A stretch of DNA of 64,000 nt from Bacteroidales bacterium (GCA_003249255.1 QKJP01000005.1:97355-161354), one strand, 5' to 3'; numbered from the stretch's first letter, positions 38,530 to 48,321 are shown. Numbers and translations are program-made. Notes: generated by a model not told the origin, from the letters alone.

Positions 38530-40551
38530 ATGAGAAAAGTATTACTATTTATTTTCTTCTCAACTCTTTCGCAAAACTCCTTTCCGGCAGATTACATAAA
38601 TGGTTTTAAGGGACTATGGTATACATTAGGTCAATATGGAACTTATGGTGACAAATACTCAGGTGGACTAGGAACATATACGGCTAAACACCTTCCTTTA
38701 GCCATATATTCACCAGAAGCTCAAAAAACCTTTTTCACCTATGGTGGTACAACTTCTTATACAGAAAATCAACTCTTAATAATGATATCGTATTACGACC
38801 ATGTTACTGAACAGTTAGCAAAGCCAATGATACTTTTTAATAAAGAAGGAGTAATTGATGCGCACGATAATGGAACAATACAAATAGATGATGATGGATA
38901 TATTTGGGTTTTTATTGCAGGTAGATATCGAGAACGCAACGGATATATTTTCAAGAGTGATCAACCATACAGTATCAATAGTTTTTCAGAGGTTTTAAAT
39001 AAACCACTTAATTATCCTCAACCTAAATATCTTCCAGAGAAAGGTTTTGTCCTGCTGTTTACGAATATGGGTTCGGGTAGAGAATTATATGTACAATCAA
39101 GTCCGGATGGACACACATGGAGCTCAGAGAAAAAACTTGTAGGATTCAGAGGGCATTATCAAGCCTCTGCAAATACAAGTAGTAAAGTTGGCTTTGTATA
39201 TAATTGGCACAAAAATGGCAATGTAGATAACCGCACCAATCTATACTACATGCAAAGTACAGATATGGGAAAAACCTGGACAACCATTAACAACGAAGTA
39301 CTTACAACCCCGCTAACAACTTCATCAAATCCATCATTAATAAAAGATTACGAAAGCTTAAACCTAAAAGTATATTTAAAAGATATCGATTACGATAAAA
39401 ACGGATACCCGGTCGTCTTATACATTACTTCTCCATCTCATTTATCAGGCCCTACTAATCCTACCAGAGAATGGAGACTCGCCAGATGGGATGGAACTCA
39501 GTGGCTCTTTACTTTTGTAACTTACGCCAGCCATAATTACGACATGGGTAGTTTATACTTAGAAGATGGCACCTACCGTATTGTTGCGCCGACAGAGGTG
39601 GGTCCTCAACAATGGGGAACTGGTGGCGAAATTGCCATTTGGGAAAGTTATGACGAAGGAGCTAACTGGGTTAAAACCGTTGATGTTACTTCGAATAGTA
39701 ACCGAAATCACACCTACGCACGTCGACCGTTTAATGTGAATGATGATTTTTATACCATGTGGGCCGATGGAAACACCAATACTCTTTCACGATCATACCT
39801 TTATTATACAAATAAAGAGGGAAAAGCATTTCAAATGCCTTATGACACCAACGACGACATGTGTTATGGCATCCCTTTAGACGAAACCATAGAAATTTAT
39901 CCCCAAATAGTAGACGCTCCGGCAATACAGCAAGGCTATCCGGCCATAAAAATTGTAGATGGCCAAATAGGCGAGACTTCGATGTGGAAATCGCAATACT
40001 TCCCTAAATCAATTATTATCGACTATGGTGAAGAATTGAAACTTAATCAGGCTAAATTACACCCTGAATCTGGTCGATCATATAGTTATAATCTAGAGCT
40101 TTCGACAGAAATTGATTTCTCGAATAAGACGGTCATCAACTACACTGCTTCAAACATTCCCCAAAATACAAACAACCTTGAGTTTGAACCTACAATTGCT
40201 AGATATGCTCGCTTAACCATTACCGGACAATATCAAAATCAGGATAACAACATTAACATTAACGAATTCGAATTATTGCTAAACAACAATGACATTCCAA
40301 GTACCTTAAGAAATTTAAATCAGGATCTTAATATTTTTCCTAACCCATCAACAAATGGGTATTTTAAAATTGAAGGATTACATAGAAATGCTAGTATAGA
40401 AATATTCACTGTAAATGGCGTAAGCATATACAAATCACTTGCTACCGCAAATTCTGCCACTATCAACACACAGAGCTTCCCTAAAGGAATTGTTCTGGTG
40501 AAGATTATGGATGCAAATACAAAATCTGTTTTTAAAGTAATCATCAAGTAA
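38530..40551 (+). CDS. Secreted BNR_4 repeat protein (candidate polysaccharide lyase/hydrolase) with T9SS tail
   Basis: 673 aa. Signal peptide at residues 1-20 (MRKVLLFIFFSTLSQNSFPA). The seven-bladed BNR_4 fold has the family hallmarks YGDKYSGGLGTYTAKHLPL, TFFTYGGT and DAHDNGTIQIDDDGYIWVF, plus repeated SPDGHTWS / STDMGKTWT bows. A discoidin-like region at about 470-590 (SIIIDYGEELKLNQAKLHPES ... YARLTITGQY) suggests carbohydrate binding. The type A T9SS tail is at about 600-673 (NIFPNPSTNGYFKIEG ... SVFKVIIK). BNR_4 proteins include ulvan lyases (PL24/PL25 types) and uncharacterised members. With KDPG aldolase, SDR and YhcH next door, a uronate-releasing lyase is a reasonable guess. Family and substrate are not proven. 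Confidence 0.88.
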   Translation: MRKVLLFIFFSTLSQNSFPADYINGFKGLWYTLGQYGTYGDKYSGGLGTYTAKHLPLAIYSPEAQKTFFTYGGTTSYTENQLLIMISYYDHVTEQLAKPMILFNKEGVIDAHDNGTIQIDDDGYIWVFIAGRYRERNGYIFKSDQPYSINSFSEVLNKPLNYPQPKYLPEKGFVLLFTNMGSGRELYVQSSPDGHTWSSEKKLVGFRGHYQASANTSSKVGFVYNWHKNGNVDNRTNLYYMQSTDMGKTWTTINNEVLTTPLTTSSNPSLIKDYESLNLKVYLKDIDYDKNGYPVVLYITSPSHLSGPTNPTREWRLARWDGTQWLFTFVTYASHNYDMGSLYLEDGTYRIVAPTEVGPQQWGTGGEIAIWESYDEGANWVKTVDVTSNSNRNHTYARRPFNVNDDFYTMWADGNTNTLSRSYLYYTNKEGKAFQMPYDTNDDMCYGIPLDETIEIYPQIVDAPAIQQGYPAIKIVDGQIGETSMWKSQYFPKSIIIDYGEELKLNQAKLHPESGRSYSYNLELSTEIDFSNKTVINYTASNIPQNTNNLEFEPTIARYARLTITGQYQNQDNNININEFELLLNNNDIPSTLRNLNQDLNIFPNPSTNGYFKIEGLHRNASIEIFTVNGVSIYKSLATANSATINTQSFPKGIVLVKIMDANTKSVFKVIIK

Positions 40552-40622
40552 ATATAATTTAAAAAGAAAAAAGATTCTAAAGCTAATCACTTAAGAATCA
40601 ATAACAATTAATCATTATAAAA

Positions 40623-41102
40623 ATGGCTTTAATAGGAACCATAGAAACATTATTAGCACAAAGCAATGCTGCATTGTTTTCAAAAGCACTTGCATACCTT
40701 CAGGAAACAGATTTAGATGCTGTTTTTAATGAAGTTACTCCGGGCAACAATGTTGTAATTGAGTTAGATGGCAAAAATTTATTTGCTATTTACCAGAAAT
40801 ACACAACGAAATCGATGGCAGAAAATAAACCGGAAGGGCATAAAAACTACATCGACATCCAGTACGTACATTCAGGAAAAGAACAAATCTTAGTTGCTCC
40901 AACGGATGCTATTACTAAAGATGGCGAATACATGGAAGAGAGAGACTTGTACTTTGTTGAAGTTGCAGATCCTTCAAGTTTTGTTTTAACATCAGGTATG
41001 GCTGCAATTTTATATCCGGATGACATTCATGCGCCTGGACTTGCTGTAAATGAAGAATTAGGAGCTGTTCAAAAAATTGTGTTTAAGGTTAAAATCAATT
41101 AA
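40623..41102 (+). CDS. YhcH/YjgK/YiaL (DUF386, EbgC/TabA) family cupin-like protein
   Basis: 159 aa, cytoplasmic double-stranded beta-helix. Metal-site-like residues occur in EGHKNYIDIQYVHSG, DLYFVEV and YPDDIHAPGL, and the length is normal. Members are linked to sugar-acid and anomer handling (YiaL, NanQ-type, EbgC), but the reaction varies and is often unknown. It starts 72 nt after the BNR_4 gene on the same strand, so it is probably cotranscribed, and it is closed by a strong terminator. The likely role is an isomerase or anomerase step for the released sugar. Confidence 0.9.
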   Translation: MALIGTIETLLAQSNAALFSKALAYLQETDLDAVFNEVTPGNNVVIELDGKNLFAIYQKYTTKSMAENKPEGHKNYIDIQYVHSGKEQILVAPTDAITKDGEYMEERDLYFVEVADPSSFVLTSGMAAILYPDDIHAPGLAVNEELGAVQKIVFKVKIN

Positions 41103-41121
41103 ACATTGCTTTGGGCAAAAA

Positions 41122-41164
41122 AATAAGATACCCTCAAGTGTTAAAACCTTGAGGGTATCTTATT
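41122..41164 (+). terminator. Strong intrinsic terminator
   Basis: Perfect 17-bp stem (aataagataccctcaag, 41122-41138, with 41148-41164) and a 9-nt loop, 20 nt after the YhcH stop and before a convergent gene. It may act on both strands. Confidence 0.92.
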
Positions 41165-41208
41165 TTGTTTAAATCTTATTGTTCCGAAAAAACAGCAATC
41201 TGAAGGCA

Positions 41209-41919
41209 TTAAAAATACATCCCTAAGCCCACATTCAAAAACGAAACGGATAATTTACCATCGAATGAAAAAGCATCTTCCGGATAGATCTTATTACTTT
41301 CATGCAAGTTAACATCTCTATAAACAAAGCTACTTTCTACACTTACATTACGATCCTGAAAAACATAAAATTCGGTAGATACAAAATATTGATCTTGATA
41401 TAAAATTCTCAATCCACCTTTTAAGCCCAAGCCAATATCGGAAGAATAATGTTGATCAACTTTCAATTTATAATTTTCGGCAGAATATGCAGATGCAACT
41501 AAAAAATCGAACACAAAGCCTGCTTGCCCCACCAGCTGAACTTCGGGATAGAGAGGCCACTGATAATTGAATCCAAGACTGATTGGAAAATGATGATACT
41601 CAAACAAATTTTGAGTCATATTCCAATACCCATTTTGGGTATAAAATTTATCATACACATCTTCAATCTCAGAAGACAACGAATTATAGACATAATCGAT
41701 TCCCAAGTACATCCCCGCTCCTTCTTTATTCACCTGAAAAGTATATTGAAGACCAATGTTAAATCCCATGGCTGCACCTCCTGCAGATTGGTCTTCAAAG
41801 GAAGTAGATGCATAAAATCCGGTGGGTATAACAACTCCTGCATGACCATCAAATCGGTATTGAGCATGTATCCTAATCACACTCAAGGTGAAAACCATTA
41901 TTACAGCAAGAATTCTCAT
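41209..41919 (-). CDS. Outer-membrane beta-barrel protein
   Basis: 236 aa with a signal peptide (MRILAVIMVFTLSVIRIHAQ). Alternating hydrophobic and aromatic strands (GAAMGFNIGLQYTFQV; MYLGIDYVYNSLSS; FPISLGFNYQWPLY; LSVSFLNVGLGMYF) end in an aromatic Phe, as expected for Bam-inserted barrels. It resembles the PorT/OMP_b-brl families of Bacteroidetes in size. Function unknown; no operon partner. Confidence 0.82.
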   Translation of the reverse strand: MRILAVIMVFTLSVIRIHAQYRFDGHAGVVIPTGFYASTSFEDQSAGGAAMGFNIGLQYTFQVNKEGAGMYLGIDYVYNSLSSEIEDVYDKFYTQNGYWNMTQNLFEYHHFPISLGFNYQWPLYPEVQLVGQAGFVFDFLVASAYSAENYKLKVDQHYSSDIGLGLKGGLRILYQDQYFVSTEFYVFQDRNVSVESSFVYRDVNLHESNKIYPEDAFSFDGKLSVSFLNVGLGMYF

Positions 41920-42048
41920 ACTTCTATTTAACAGTTTTTTTAGTCAATTAGATGTTTTACAGCAATTACCATAAAGTATTAATGCCTATCCTTCCTTACA
42001 CATAATTATTTGAATAGAGAGGCAGTAAAGCACTGAGTTAATAAAGTT

Positions 42049-42183
42049 AAACTCTAAAACTCTGCGACTCTGTGTTGATATTTTTGGACCTTATGCCAAT
42101 CAGTTTTGTATTATGCATAATTCAAAAAAATATAAATACCACGACAAAAAACTCAACACAGTGACACAGGGGCACAGAGGTTT
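42049..42183. repeat. Dispersed intergenic repeat, copy 2, with inverted arm
   Basis: 42049-42116 matches 14015-14083. In addition 42152-42183 (tcaacacagtgacacagggg and following) is an imperfect inverted copy of the ctctgcgactctgtgttga word at 42059-42078. The element could therefore fold into a long hairpin. The 42184-42240 stretch holds another relative (tttgtgtctctatacctatgtgttt). Confidence 0.65.
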
Positions 42184-42311
42184 ATGAAAAAATAAAAAAC
42201 TTTGTGTCTCTATACCTATGTGTTTAAATAATTATGAGTATTAACGGATATACGAAATTCTAATTTATACATTCGAAACTACAAATCATCTTTAATAAAA
42301 AAAGGTATCTA

Positions 42312-43001
42312 CTAACTCTTTAATTTATCAGCCAGAATTTCGTTCATATTGAGTTGAGTCACCTTCTTTAGAGATGCAAAGATATACCATAATACCAACA
42401 TCATGATAATCGTTGATGGCAATGCTATTATTGGAAAACTCAACATGGTCATACGTCCTAACTCCTCATTAAAAGCATCTGTACCCGGATTACTTACCAC
42501 AATCACTTTTGCAAGCACATAGTTTAAAAATGAGGATACAAAAAAGGAAAAAGCAAACCACACATTTGCTTTGGTTAACATCCGATTCAATTCACTCTTT
42601 GAATTGGTTTCATCCAATACCGCCTCTATTTTCTCGATATCTAAAAGTTCCGGATTGTAAATCATTTTTCGAACTAACTGCCACGATGTCTTTGTAGAAA
42701 TTAACACCACTACTCCGATTATAAAAGGGATTGCAGCTTCTTTTACAGCTATCCAATGCGGTGGAAAATGAAAAATTCCGATTAATCCGGTTAACAATAC
42801 ACCCACGAATCCTAATGCAGATATAAAATTCTTTTGTTTTTGTACAATCAGCTCATATAAACCATAAACTAATGGAAACGCTAAAGCGATTAAAAGGCCA
42901 TTTACCGGACCAAGATATTCAGGTTTACTTAGCTTCATTAAGATAACAGCCGGGATAACAATATTCACCAGCATATTTAAAAATTGATTATTCTTCTTCA
43001 T
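42312..43001 (-). CDS. VC0807-like integral membrane protein
   Basis: 229 aa from the ATG at 43001 (MKKNNQFLNMLVNIVIPAVI), preceded by a purine-rich agaagaag; the frame extends to an ATG at 43034. About six hydrophobic helices (YLGPVNGLLIALAFPLVYG; FIIGVVVLISTK; FAFSFFVSSFLNYVL; LPSTIIMMLVLWYIFASL) with the VC0807-family order LGP-N / FPL-YG / LTG-IG / IKEA-IP. Inner-membrane location; biochemical role not known. Confidence 0.8.
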   Translation of the reverse strand: MKKNNQFLNMLVNIVIPAVILMKLSKPEYLGPVNGLLIALAFPLVYGLYELIVQKQKNFISALGFVGVLLTGLIGIFHFPPHWIAVKEAAIPFIIGVVVLISTKTSWQLVRKMIYNPELLDIEKIEAVLDETNSKSELNRMLTKANVWFAFSFFVSSFLNYVLAKVIVVSNPGTDAFNEELGRMTMLSFPIIALPSTIIMMLVLWYIFASLKKVTQLNMNEILADKLKS

Positions 43002-43169
43002 ATCTAGTCTTCTTCTATTTTTTCTTTCAAACAAATGTATTCATTTTATCCTACAAAGAGAAAATAACCCATTCAGAACAGATTACTTTCTCTTTGAAAT
43101 ACGGCTTTATTTTAAAATAGTTATCAAATCAAACGCTTTTTTTTACAGATAACCATTAATATATTAAAG

Positions 43170-44357
43170 CTAACTTTGAAACTCATCTAACCACCTAGGG
43201 TTACTCATTTGATTTTTGATAATATCGACATCACCAAATGTTGTTACCAATTGATCGCGCTTTTTCTCATTTGTAAGATCTGTTTTAAACTTCCCACCTT
43301 TCTCATTACTCATGATGTATTCAACCATAGCATCTCCTATGGCTTTCATCAAGTCAAATTTTTGAACATCATCCAACTCCACGCCTTTCAGTTCTTCATC
43401 AGTTAAATCCCACAAAGTATTAGCTTCCAAGTCTTCTAAATGAGAAATATCTCGATTGGGTAGTTTCTTCATGGCATTTTGATCAAAGGAAATTTGAAAA
43501 CGCCTAAAGTCCATTCCAGGTATCAAACCGGATCGAATCAGATTAATTTGCATGGTACTGGCATCCTGGCTTGACTCCCGCATGACGAAATTTAACCAAA
43601 ATGCTGCATCGAGTCCTTCAGGATTCATTGCTTCTTTGGGTTTTATAAAATCAATGGATGTGCCTGTTCCAAAACTAAACAGTGTTAATTCATTGAGTTT
43701 ATATTTTGTATCCGGACAGTAATGAACCGCTTCCATAACTGCAGATAAGGTAGGGTTATTATACGTCGTTGTGCCACCATCGACAAAACGCTCTAATGGA
43801 GAAAAATAGGTAGGAGCCGACATGGTAGCTTCCATCGCGGCACGTAGTAAAATGGCTCTGTATGTACCGGATGTATTCTCTCCATTTTTAAAACAAGTAA
43901 AAAAGATTTCTTCACCGGCTGAAACATCTTTTGCGGTAATCAACAAATCAATGTTCGTTTTTATACAAGCATCTTCAAGTGTACTATTTGCAACTAATTG
44001 TTTTAAAGCAGTTCGATAATTAACTTTATCATATAAAGGAGGATTTACAAAACGGTTCGCTCTCCAATTTCGTTTTTTAAAAACCTTTCGAACTAATTTA
44101 ACATATAAGCTTTCGATTTCAATTGCATTCTTTCCGGATGCTATAAGGCCGGCAATTATTCCTCCGGTAGAAGTTCCGGCAACCATATCAAATAACTCGA
44201 AACAAGGAATACCGGCAATCTCTTCAATTTTTTTCAACATCTGTAGGGTAAGAATGCCTCGAATCCCTCCTCCATCAAGACTTAAAATTAAACGATGATC
44301 TGGATTGATGCCTAATGCTTCAAGGGCTTTTTTTCTTTGGTCTGTTTGTTTCTTCAT
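43170..44357 (-). CDS. Patatin-like phospholipase
   Basis: 395 aa, cytoplasmic (no signal peptide). Patatin hallmarks in order: oxyanion loop SLDGGGIRGILTL, nucleophile elbow GTSTGG with Ser63, and the dyad Asp193 in VDGGTTTYNNP. It hydrolyses acyl esters of lipids. Close in layout to CapV-type patatins (Gly-rich loop, GTSTG, DGG followed by YNNP), but no cGAS/CD-NTase or other defence gene is nearby, so a CBASS role is not supported. Substrate unknown. Confidence 0.9.
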   Translation of the reverse strand: MKKQTDQRKKALEALGINPDHRLILSLDGGGIRGILTLQMLKKIEEIAGIPCFELFDMVAGTSTGGIIAGLIASGKNAIEIESLYVKLVRKVFKKRNWRANRFVNPPLYDKVNYRTALKQLVANSTLEDACIKTNIDLLITAKDVSAGEEIFFTCFKNGENTSGTYRAILLRAAMEATMSAPTYFSPLERFVDGGTTTYNNPTLSAVMEAVHYCPDTKYKLNELTLFSFGTGTSIDFIKPKEAMNPEGLDAAFWLNFVMRESSQDASTMQINLIRSGLIPGMDFRRFQISFDQNAMKKLPNRDISHLEDLEANTLWDLTDEELKGVELDDVQKFDLMKAIGDAMVEYIMSNEKGGKFKTDLTNEKKRDQLVTTFGDVDIIKNQMSNPRWLDEFQS

Positions 44358-44465
44358 GCTGTGCTCAATTTTAAGGGTTTATGAAAACACTTTAAACTTA
44401 AAAGAGATTGAGAACATTTCAAACAACAAAGCAATATTTATGTTAAAACACGAATGTAAAGCACT

Positions 44466-44499
44466 AAAAAAAACCGCCAGCTTTACGAACTGACGGTTT
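44466..44499 (-). terminator. Intrinsic terminator of a short minus-strand transcript
   Basis: 10-bp stem (aaaccgccag / ctgacggttt, with a G-U wobble on the minus strand) and a 9-nt loop, followed on the minus strand by a run of U (44466-44473). Confidence 0.75.
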
Positions 44500-44597
44500 A
44501 TTGGGTCGAAAAGAAAAATCCAAATGAAATAAATATTTACTAACTATCTATTTAACCCACTACACTTATGAAAATTTTAAACAATTACTTTTAATTG
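44466..44597 (-). ncRNA. Candidate small RNA between fumarase and patatin genes
   Basis: On the minus strand a perfect -7 box TATATTTG (44603-44610) is followed about 125 nt later by a strong intrinsic terminator, and no reading frame of note lies between. The fumarase gene has its own terminator upstream (44711-44736), so a separate short transcript would explain the second terminator. No match to a known RNA family was recognised. Confidence 0.35.
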
Positions 44598-44710
44598 CTG
44601 CTACAAATATATCTGAAGCTTAGGTTACTCATGGGGGGCTAATTTTGGTCATTTAGGGAGAGTAATTATTTACCACCGCTCAGTGCAAATTTTGACCTCT
44701 ATATAACACA

Positions 44711-44736
44711 AAAAGGTCACCGATGGGCGACCTTTT
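44711..44736 (-). terminator. Terminator of fumarase gene
   Basis: Stem aaaaggtc(g)cc / gg(t)gacctttt with a 4-nt loop, 26-51 nt after the stop at 44762. Confidence 0.82.
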
Positions 44737-44761
44737 GTTGTAGTATCTAAATCAGCAATAA

Positions 44762-46366
44762 TTACAATTGCTCAAAAAAATCATTTCCTTTATCATCCAC
44801 GATAATGAATGCCGGGAAGTTTTCAATTCTAATTTTACGAACGGCTTCCATTCCTAATTCTTCAAAATCCACAACTTCGACGGATTTGATACTGCTTTTA
44901 GCTAAAATTGCCGCAGGACCTCCAATCGAACCAAGATAAAAACCTCCATTATTTTTACACGCATCAGTAACTGCTTTTGAACGATTACCTTTGGCTACCA
45001 TAATCATCGATCCGCCTTTTTTCTGGAAAAGATCTACATACGGATCCATACGACCTGCGGTAGTAGGTCCAAAACTACCGGATGGCATACCTTTAGGTGT
45101 TTTAGCAGGTCCGGCATAATACACCGGATGTTTTTTCATGTAATCCGGCATTGGCTTACCTTCATCTAACATGGCTTTAATCTGAGCATGAGCAATATCA
45201 CGAGCTACTATTAAAGTACCTGAAAGATTTAAACGGGTCTTAATCGGGTATTTGGTCAACTCCTTCAAAACATCTTCCATCGGTTGATCTAAATCAATAT
45301 CTACAGCAGGCGCTAACTCAGGCGCTCTCTCCGGCACAAAACGAGCTGGCTCTTTTTCCAGAGCTTCTAAGAAAATGCCGTCTTCGTTAATTTTTGCCTT
45401 GATATTACGGTCTGCACTACAACTCACACCCATTCCTACCGGACAAGATGCTGCATGACGAGGCAAACGAATAACTCGAACATCATGCACAAAATACTTT
45501 CCTCCAAACTGAGCTCCGATGGTACTCTCCTGGCAAATTTTCTCAACTTTTTTCTCCCACTCCAGATCACGGAAAGCCTGACCACCTTCATTCCCCTCGG
45601 TTGGTAAATGATCATAATAACCGGCAGAGGCTTTTTTAACAGCGGCTAAAGTTGCTTCTGCCGAGGTGCCACCAATAACCAACGCTAAATGGTAAGGAGG
45701 ACAAGCTGAAGTACCAAGATCTTTTATTTTATCTTTAACAAAAGCAGTTAAACTCTCTTCTGTTAGCAAGGCTTTTGTTTGCTGATATAAATAGGTTTTA
45801 TTACCCGATCCACCACCTTTGGTCATGAATAAAAACTCGTATTCATTTCCTTGTTCTGCATAAATATCGATCTGTGCAGGCAGGTTTGTCCCGGTATTTT
45901 TTTCTTCGAACATCGAAAAAGGAACCACTTGTGAATAACGTAAATTACGGTCGCGGTAAGTTTCAAAGATTCCCTTTGATAAACATTCTGCATCATTAGC
46001 ACCCGTAAAAACATTCTCGCCTTTTTTACCCATTACAATAGCCGTACCTGTATCCTGACACGTTGGTAATTCACCTTCAGAGGTTACAACCGAATTCATC
46101 AACATGGTATGTGCTACAAAACGATCATTATCAGAAGCTTCTTCATCTTCCAAAATATTTGCCAACTTCTGCAAATGAGTTGGACGCAGATAAAAAGAAA
46201 CATCGGCTGTTGCTTCTTTTGCTAATAATTCTAAGCCTTTGGGATCAACCTTTAAAATTTTGCGTCCATCAACTTCTATGGTTGAAACATAATCTTTAGT
46301 TAATAAACGGTAAGGGGTCGTATCTTTTTTAATCGGGAATGGTTTTTGATATTTAAAATCAGCCAT
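44762..46366 (-). CDS. fum: Fumarate hydratase, class I (iron-sulfur)
   Basis: 534 aa from the ATG at 46366 ([20 protein letters not shown]). The frame runs 15 codons further to 46411, but that extension is Lys/Asn-rich and not family-like. It shows the alpha region with [20 protein letters not shown] and [13 protein letters not shown], Cys residues for the 4Fe-4S cluster ([30 protein letters not shown]), and a fused beta domain ([40 protein letters not shown]). It catalyses reversible hydration of fumarate to malate in the TCA cycle. Full-length, monocistronic. Confidence 0.95.
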   Translation of the reverse strand: MADFKYQKPFPIKKDTTPYRLLTKDYVSTIEVDGRKILKVDPKGLELLAKEATADVSFYLRPTHLQKLANILEDEEASDNDRFVAHTMLMNSVVTSEGELPTCQDTGTAIVMGKKGENVFTGANDAECLSKGIFETYRDRNLRYSQVVPFSMFEEKNTGTNLPAQIDIYAEQGNEYEFLFMTKGGGSGNKTYLYQQTKALLTEESLTAFVKDKIKDLGTSACPPYHLALVIGGTSAEATLAAVKKASAGYYDHLPTEGNEGGQAFRDLEWEKKVEKICQESTIGAQFGGKYFVHDVRVIRLPRHAASCPVGMGVSCSADRNIKAKINEDGIFLEALEKEPARFVPERAPELAPAVDIDLDQPMEDVLKELTKYPIKTRLNLSGTLIVARDIAHAQIKAMLDEGKPMPDYMKKHPVYYAGPAKTPKGMPSGSFGPTTAGRMDPYVDLFQKKGGSMIMVAKGNRSKAVTDACKNNGGFYLGSIGGPAAILAKSSIKSVEVVDFEELGMEAVRKIRIENFPAFIIVDDKGNDFFEQL

Positions 46367-46562
46367 GTTGTTTTTGTTTAAGTTTTTTGTAATCTTAAAA
46401 ATACGCGCCAAAAATAAAGATATTTTTCTCTAATAGAATATTTTTTGTGTTAATAAATAACAAGTTTAATATGTTTTTAGGCAGAATAGATAAGGATTTT
46501 AAAGCCGATAAAAATGAAAAACCACTTAATTTGTGCACTTTTACTTTACTAAACCAATTATC

Positions 46563-47258
46563 ATGGAAAGATTATACTATCCACTTATTATAGTTTTCAC
46601 ACTTCTTGCAAACTCAGTTTCTGCCCAACATCGTAGCTATAGAGACGTTGAAAACTTTGATAAAGTTTCGGTAGGATCCGGTATCACGTTATACCTCATC
46701 CAAGGCACTAAAAATGAAATTGAAATAATTAGTAAATACAGCTATATCAACAAGATTGTGACCATGGTTCAAGGGGGGCATTTACAAATATTCTCAAATC
46801 AAAAAAACAGTTGGTCGGCTGATGACGCTCCAAAAGTTTATTTAACCTTTCAACAAATTAATGAAATCAACTGCGGTAGTGCAACAGATGTAACTTGTGA
46901 GAATATTATTCGTGCGCCAAAGTTAACGGTTAAAACAGATGGCGGTGCAGATATTTTAGTCACGCCTAATGTTGCCAACTTAAAGCTTTATACCAAAGGT
47001 GGTTCAAACATCAGGGCCATAGGACGAGCCTATAAGGTGGAAGCCGAACTTGAAGATGGCAGCTCCATCGACACCAGAGAGCTTATTTCCGAATCCGTCA
47101 AAATCACTTCTCTGGGAGGATCCAAGGCGAAAGTTAATCCGGGAAAAAACTTTACTGCCATTTCTAAAGATGGAAGTACTATTAATTATTACGGTAAACC
47201 TTCGTGGACAGACTTTACTCAAAAAACGGGTGGTAAGATTTCTGAAGTAGAAGAATAA
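46563..47258 (+). CDS. Secreted DUF2807 (GIN domain) protein
   Basis: 231 aa from the ATG at 46563 (MERLYYPLIIVFTLLANSVSAQ, a signal peptide); an upstream in-frame start at 46533 would add 10 residues before the signal. The body is a right-handed beta-helix-like DUF2807 domain: FDKVSVGSGITLYLIQGTKN, then repeated GSA-D, GGAD, GGSN, DGSS and GGSK turns at 20-25-residue spacing. Common in Bacteroidetes as exported proteins of unknown function; sometimes described as a putative autotransporter-adhesin head. Confidence 0.9.
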   Translation: MERLYYPLIIVFTLLANSVSAQHRSYRDVENFDKVSVGSGITLYLIQGTKNEIEIISKYSYINKIVTMVQGGHLQIFSNQKNSWSADDAPKVYLTFQQINEINCGSATDVTCENIIRAPKLTVKTDGGADILVTPNVANLKLYTKGGSNIRAIGRAYKVEAELEDGSSIDTRELISESVKITSLGGSKAKVNPGKNFTAISKDGSTINYYGKPSWTDFTQKTGGKISEVEE

Positions 47259-47351
47259 AATACGATAGGGGTTTTTTAAAGTAGAAATGTCTTTATCTTG
47301 TCATCAAGCAATATCAAAACTGTCATCAATAACGGAAAGTTTGCAAGGGTA

Positions 47352-47387
47352 AAAGCTGTTCGGTTTGGGCATAGTCCGAACAGCTTT
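47352..47387. terminator. Terminator between convergent DUF2807 and ppnP genes
   Basis: Perfect 12-bp stem aaagctgttcgg / ccgaacagcttt with a 12-nt loop; T-rich on the plus side (taatttta). Confidence 0.85.
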
Positions 47388-47396
47388 AATTTTATA

Positions 47397-47678
47397 TTAC
47401 TTATACAAGCATTTATAAGATGTATCTCCACTCATTTTCACTTTAAAAGCTACATTCGCTTCTACTTTAAAAGTTTCGTAAGCTTTATAAGTCTTCCAAT
47501 CTGTTTCACCAGGTAGTTGCACATCCATCTCTCCCGAAGTTACTGTCATATACTCTACAGATGAAGTATTAAAGGTGTACTCACCTGCTGCCATCACACC
47601 AATTGTTGCAGGTCCTTCAGCAGTTTCTATTGCCATCGACATAACTTTACCGTCGAAATATTCATTTGTTTTAAACAT
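47397..47678 (-). CDS. ppnP: Pyrimidine/purine nucleoside phosphorylase (DUF1255)
   Basis: 93 aa small cupin, normal length for PpnP/YaiE. Conserved blocks: YFDGKVMSMAI, TIGVMAAGEYTFNTSSVEYM, TSGEMDVQLPG, and FKVEANVAFKVK. It phosphorolyses nucleosides to base and ribose-1-phosphate. Start at 47678 with a short leader. Single gene. Confidence 0.92.
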   Translation of the reverse strand: MFKTNEYFDGKVMSMAIETAEGPATIGVMAAGEYTFNTSSVEYMTVTSGEMDVQLPGETDWKTYKAYETFKVEANVAFKVKMSGDTSYKCLYK

Positions 47679-47722
47679 GATATATTGTTTTAAATTTCGG
47701 AGACAAAAGTAGTAGAAAATAT

Positions 47723-48199
47723 CTACTGCAATAAATATTGTTTTATCATTTCAATGGGGAGACCTACTTTTTTAGACAATTCATCATCAGATAATCCTTG
47801 CGCCTTTAAGCGCTTGATAAAGCAGGGCATCGACTCGCCGATTTCCACCAAATTTCTTTCAGGATCATAAATCCGCAAGGTTAATTGCCCCCACTTTTCT
47901 TCGACCACTTGATGCAGATATTTAATTGGCAACTGCTTTAATTCTTCAACCACAGCTGTAAACTCGTCTGTTTCATAACAGATTTCAAGGTTACTATTGC
48001 CTTTGGCACTGTACTTTTCTCCTAAAAACTTACTAATTGGATAAGCGTTATCCAATTGCCACAAGGACAAACCACCGGTAAAACCGATGCAATTCCCGTA
48101 ATCGAATTCTACTTTATGATTTAAAACGCCTTCGTAAAACTCTCGCATGAGTTGAAGGTTTTTTACGATGATTACTGATGAATGAAACTTTAAATTCAT
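47723..48199 (-). CDS. VOC (glyoxalase/bleomycin-resistance) family protein with helical tail
   Basis: 158 aa. One VOC module, residues 1-120 (FHSSVIIVKNLQLMREFYEG; YDYGNCIGF-type strand; LTLRIYDPERNLVEIGES). A roughly 35-residue helical extension follows (CFIKRLKAQGLSDDELSKKVGLPIEMIKQYLL) that looks like an HTH-like helix pair. The metal-ligand pattern is not complete by eye, so an enzymatic role is uncertain. Confidence 0.85.
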   Translation of the reverse strand: MNLKFHSSVIIVKNLQLMREFYEGVLNHKVEFDYGNCIGFTGGLSLWQLDNAYPISKFLGEKYSAKGNSNLEICYETDEFTAVVEELKQLPIKYLHQVVEEKWGQLTLRIYDPERNLVEIGESMPCFIKRLKAQGLSDDELSKKVGLPIEMIKQYLLQ

Positions 48200-48321
48200 A
48201 TTATCCTTGATTTGTTAGATTTTATAATTGAACCATCAATATACCAATAAGTCACTAATTATCTAACACATTACTTCATTTGCAAATTACTAGGAGTACA
48301 TCAACTCTCAATTGCTGTTCA

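Noticed and set aside
43170..44357. CapV-type CBASS effector patatin
   Set aside because: Patatin motifs fit, but no CD-NTase, ubiquitin-like (Cap2/Cap3) or HORMA/TRIP13 gene is nearby.
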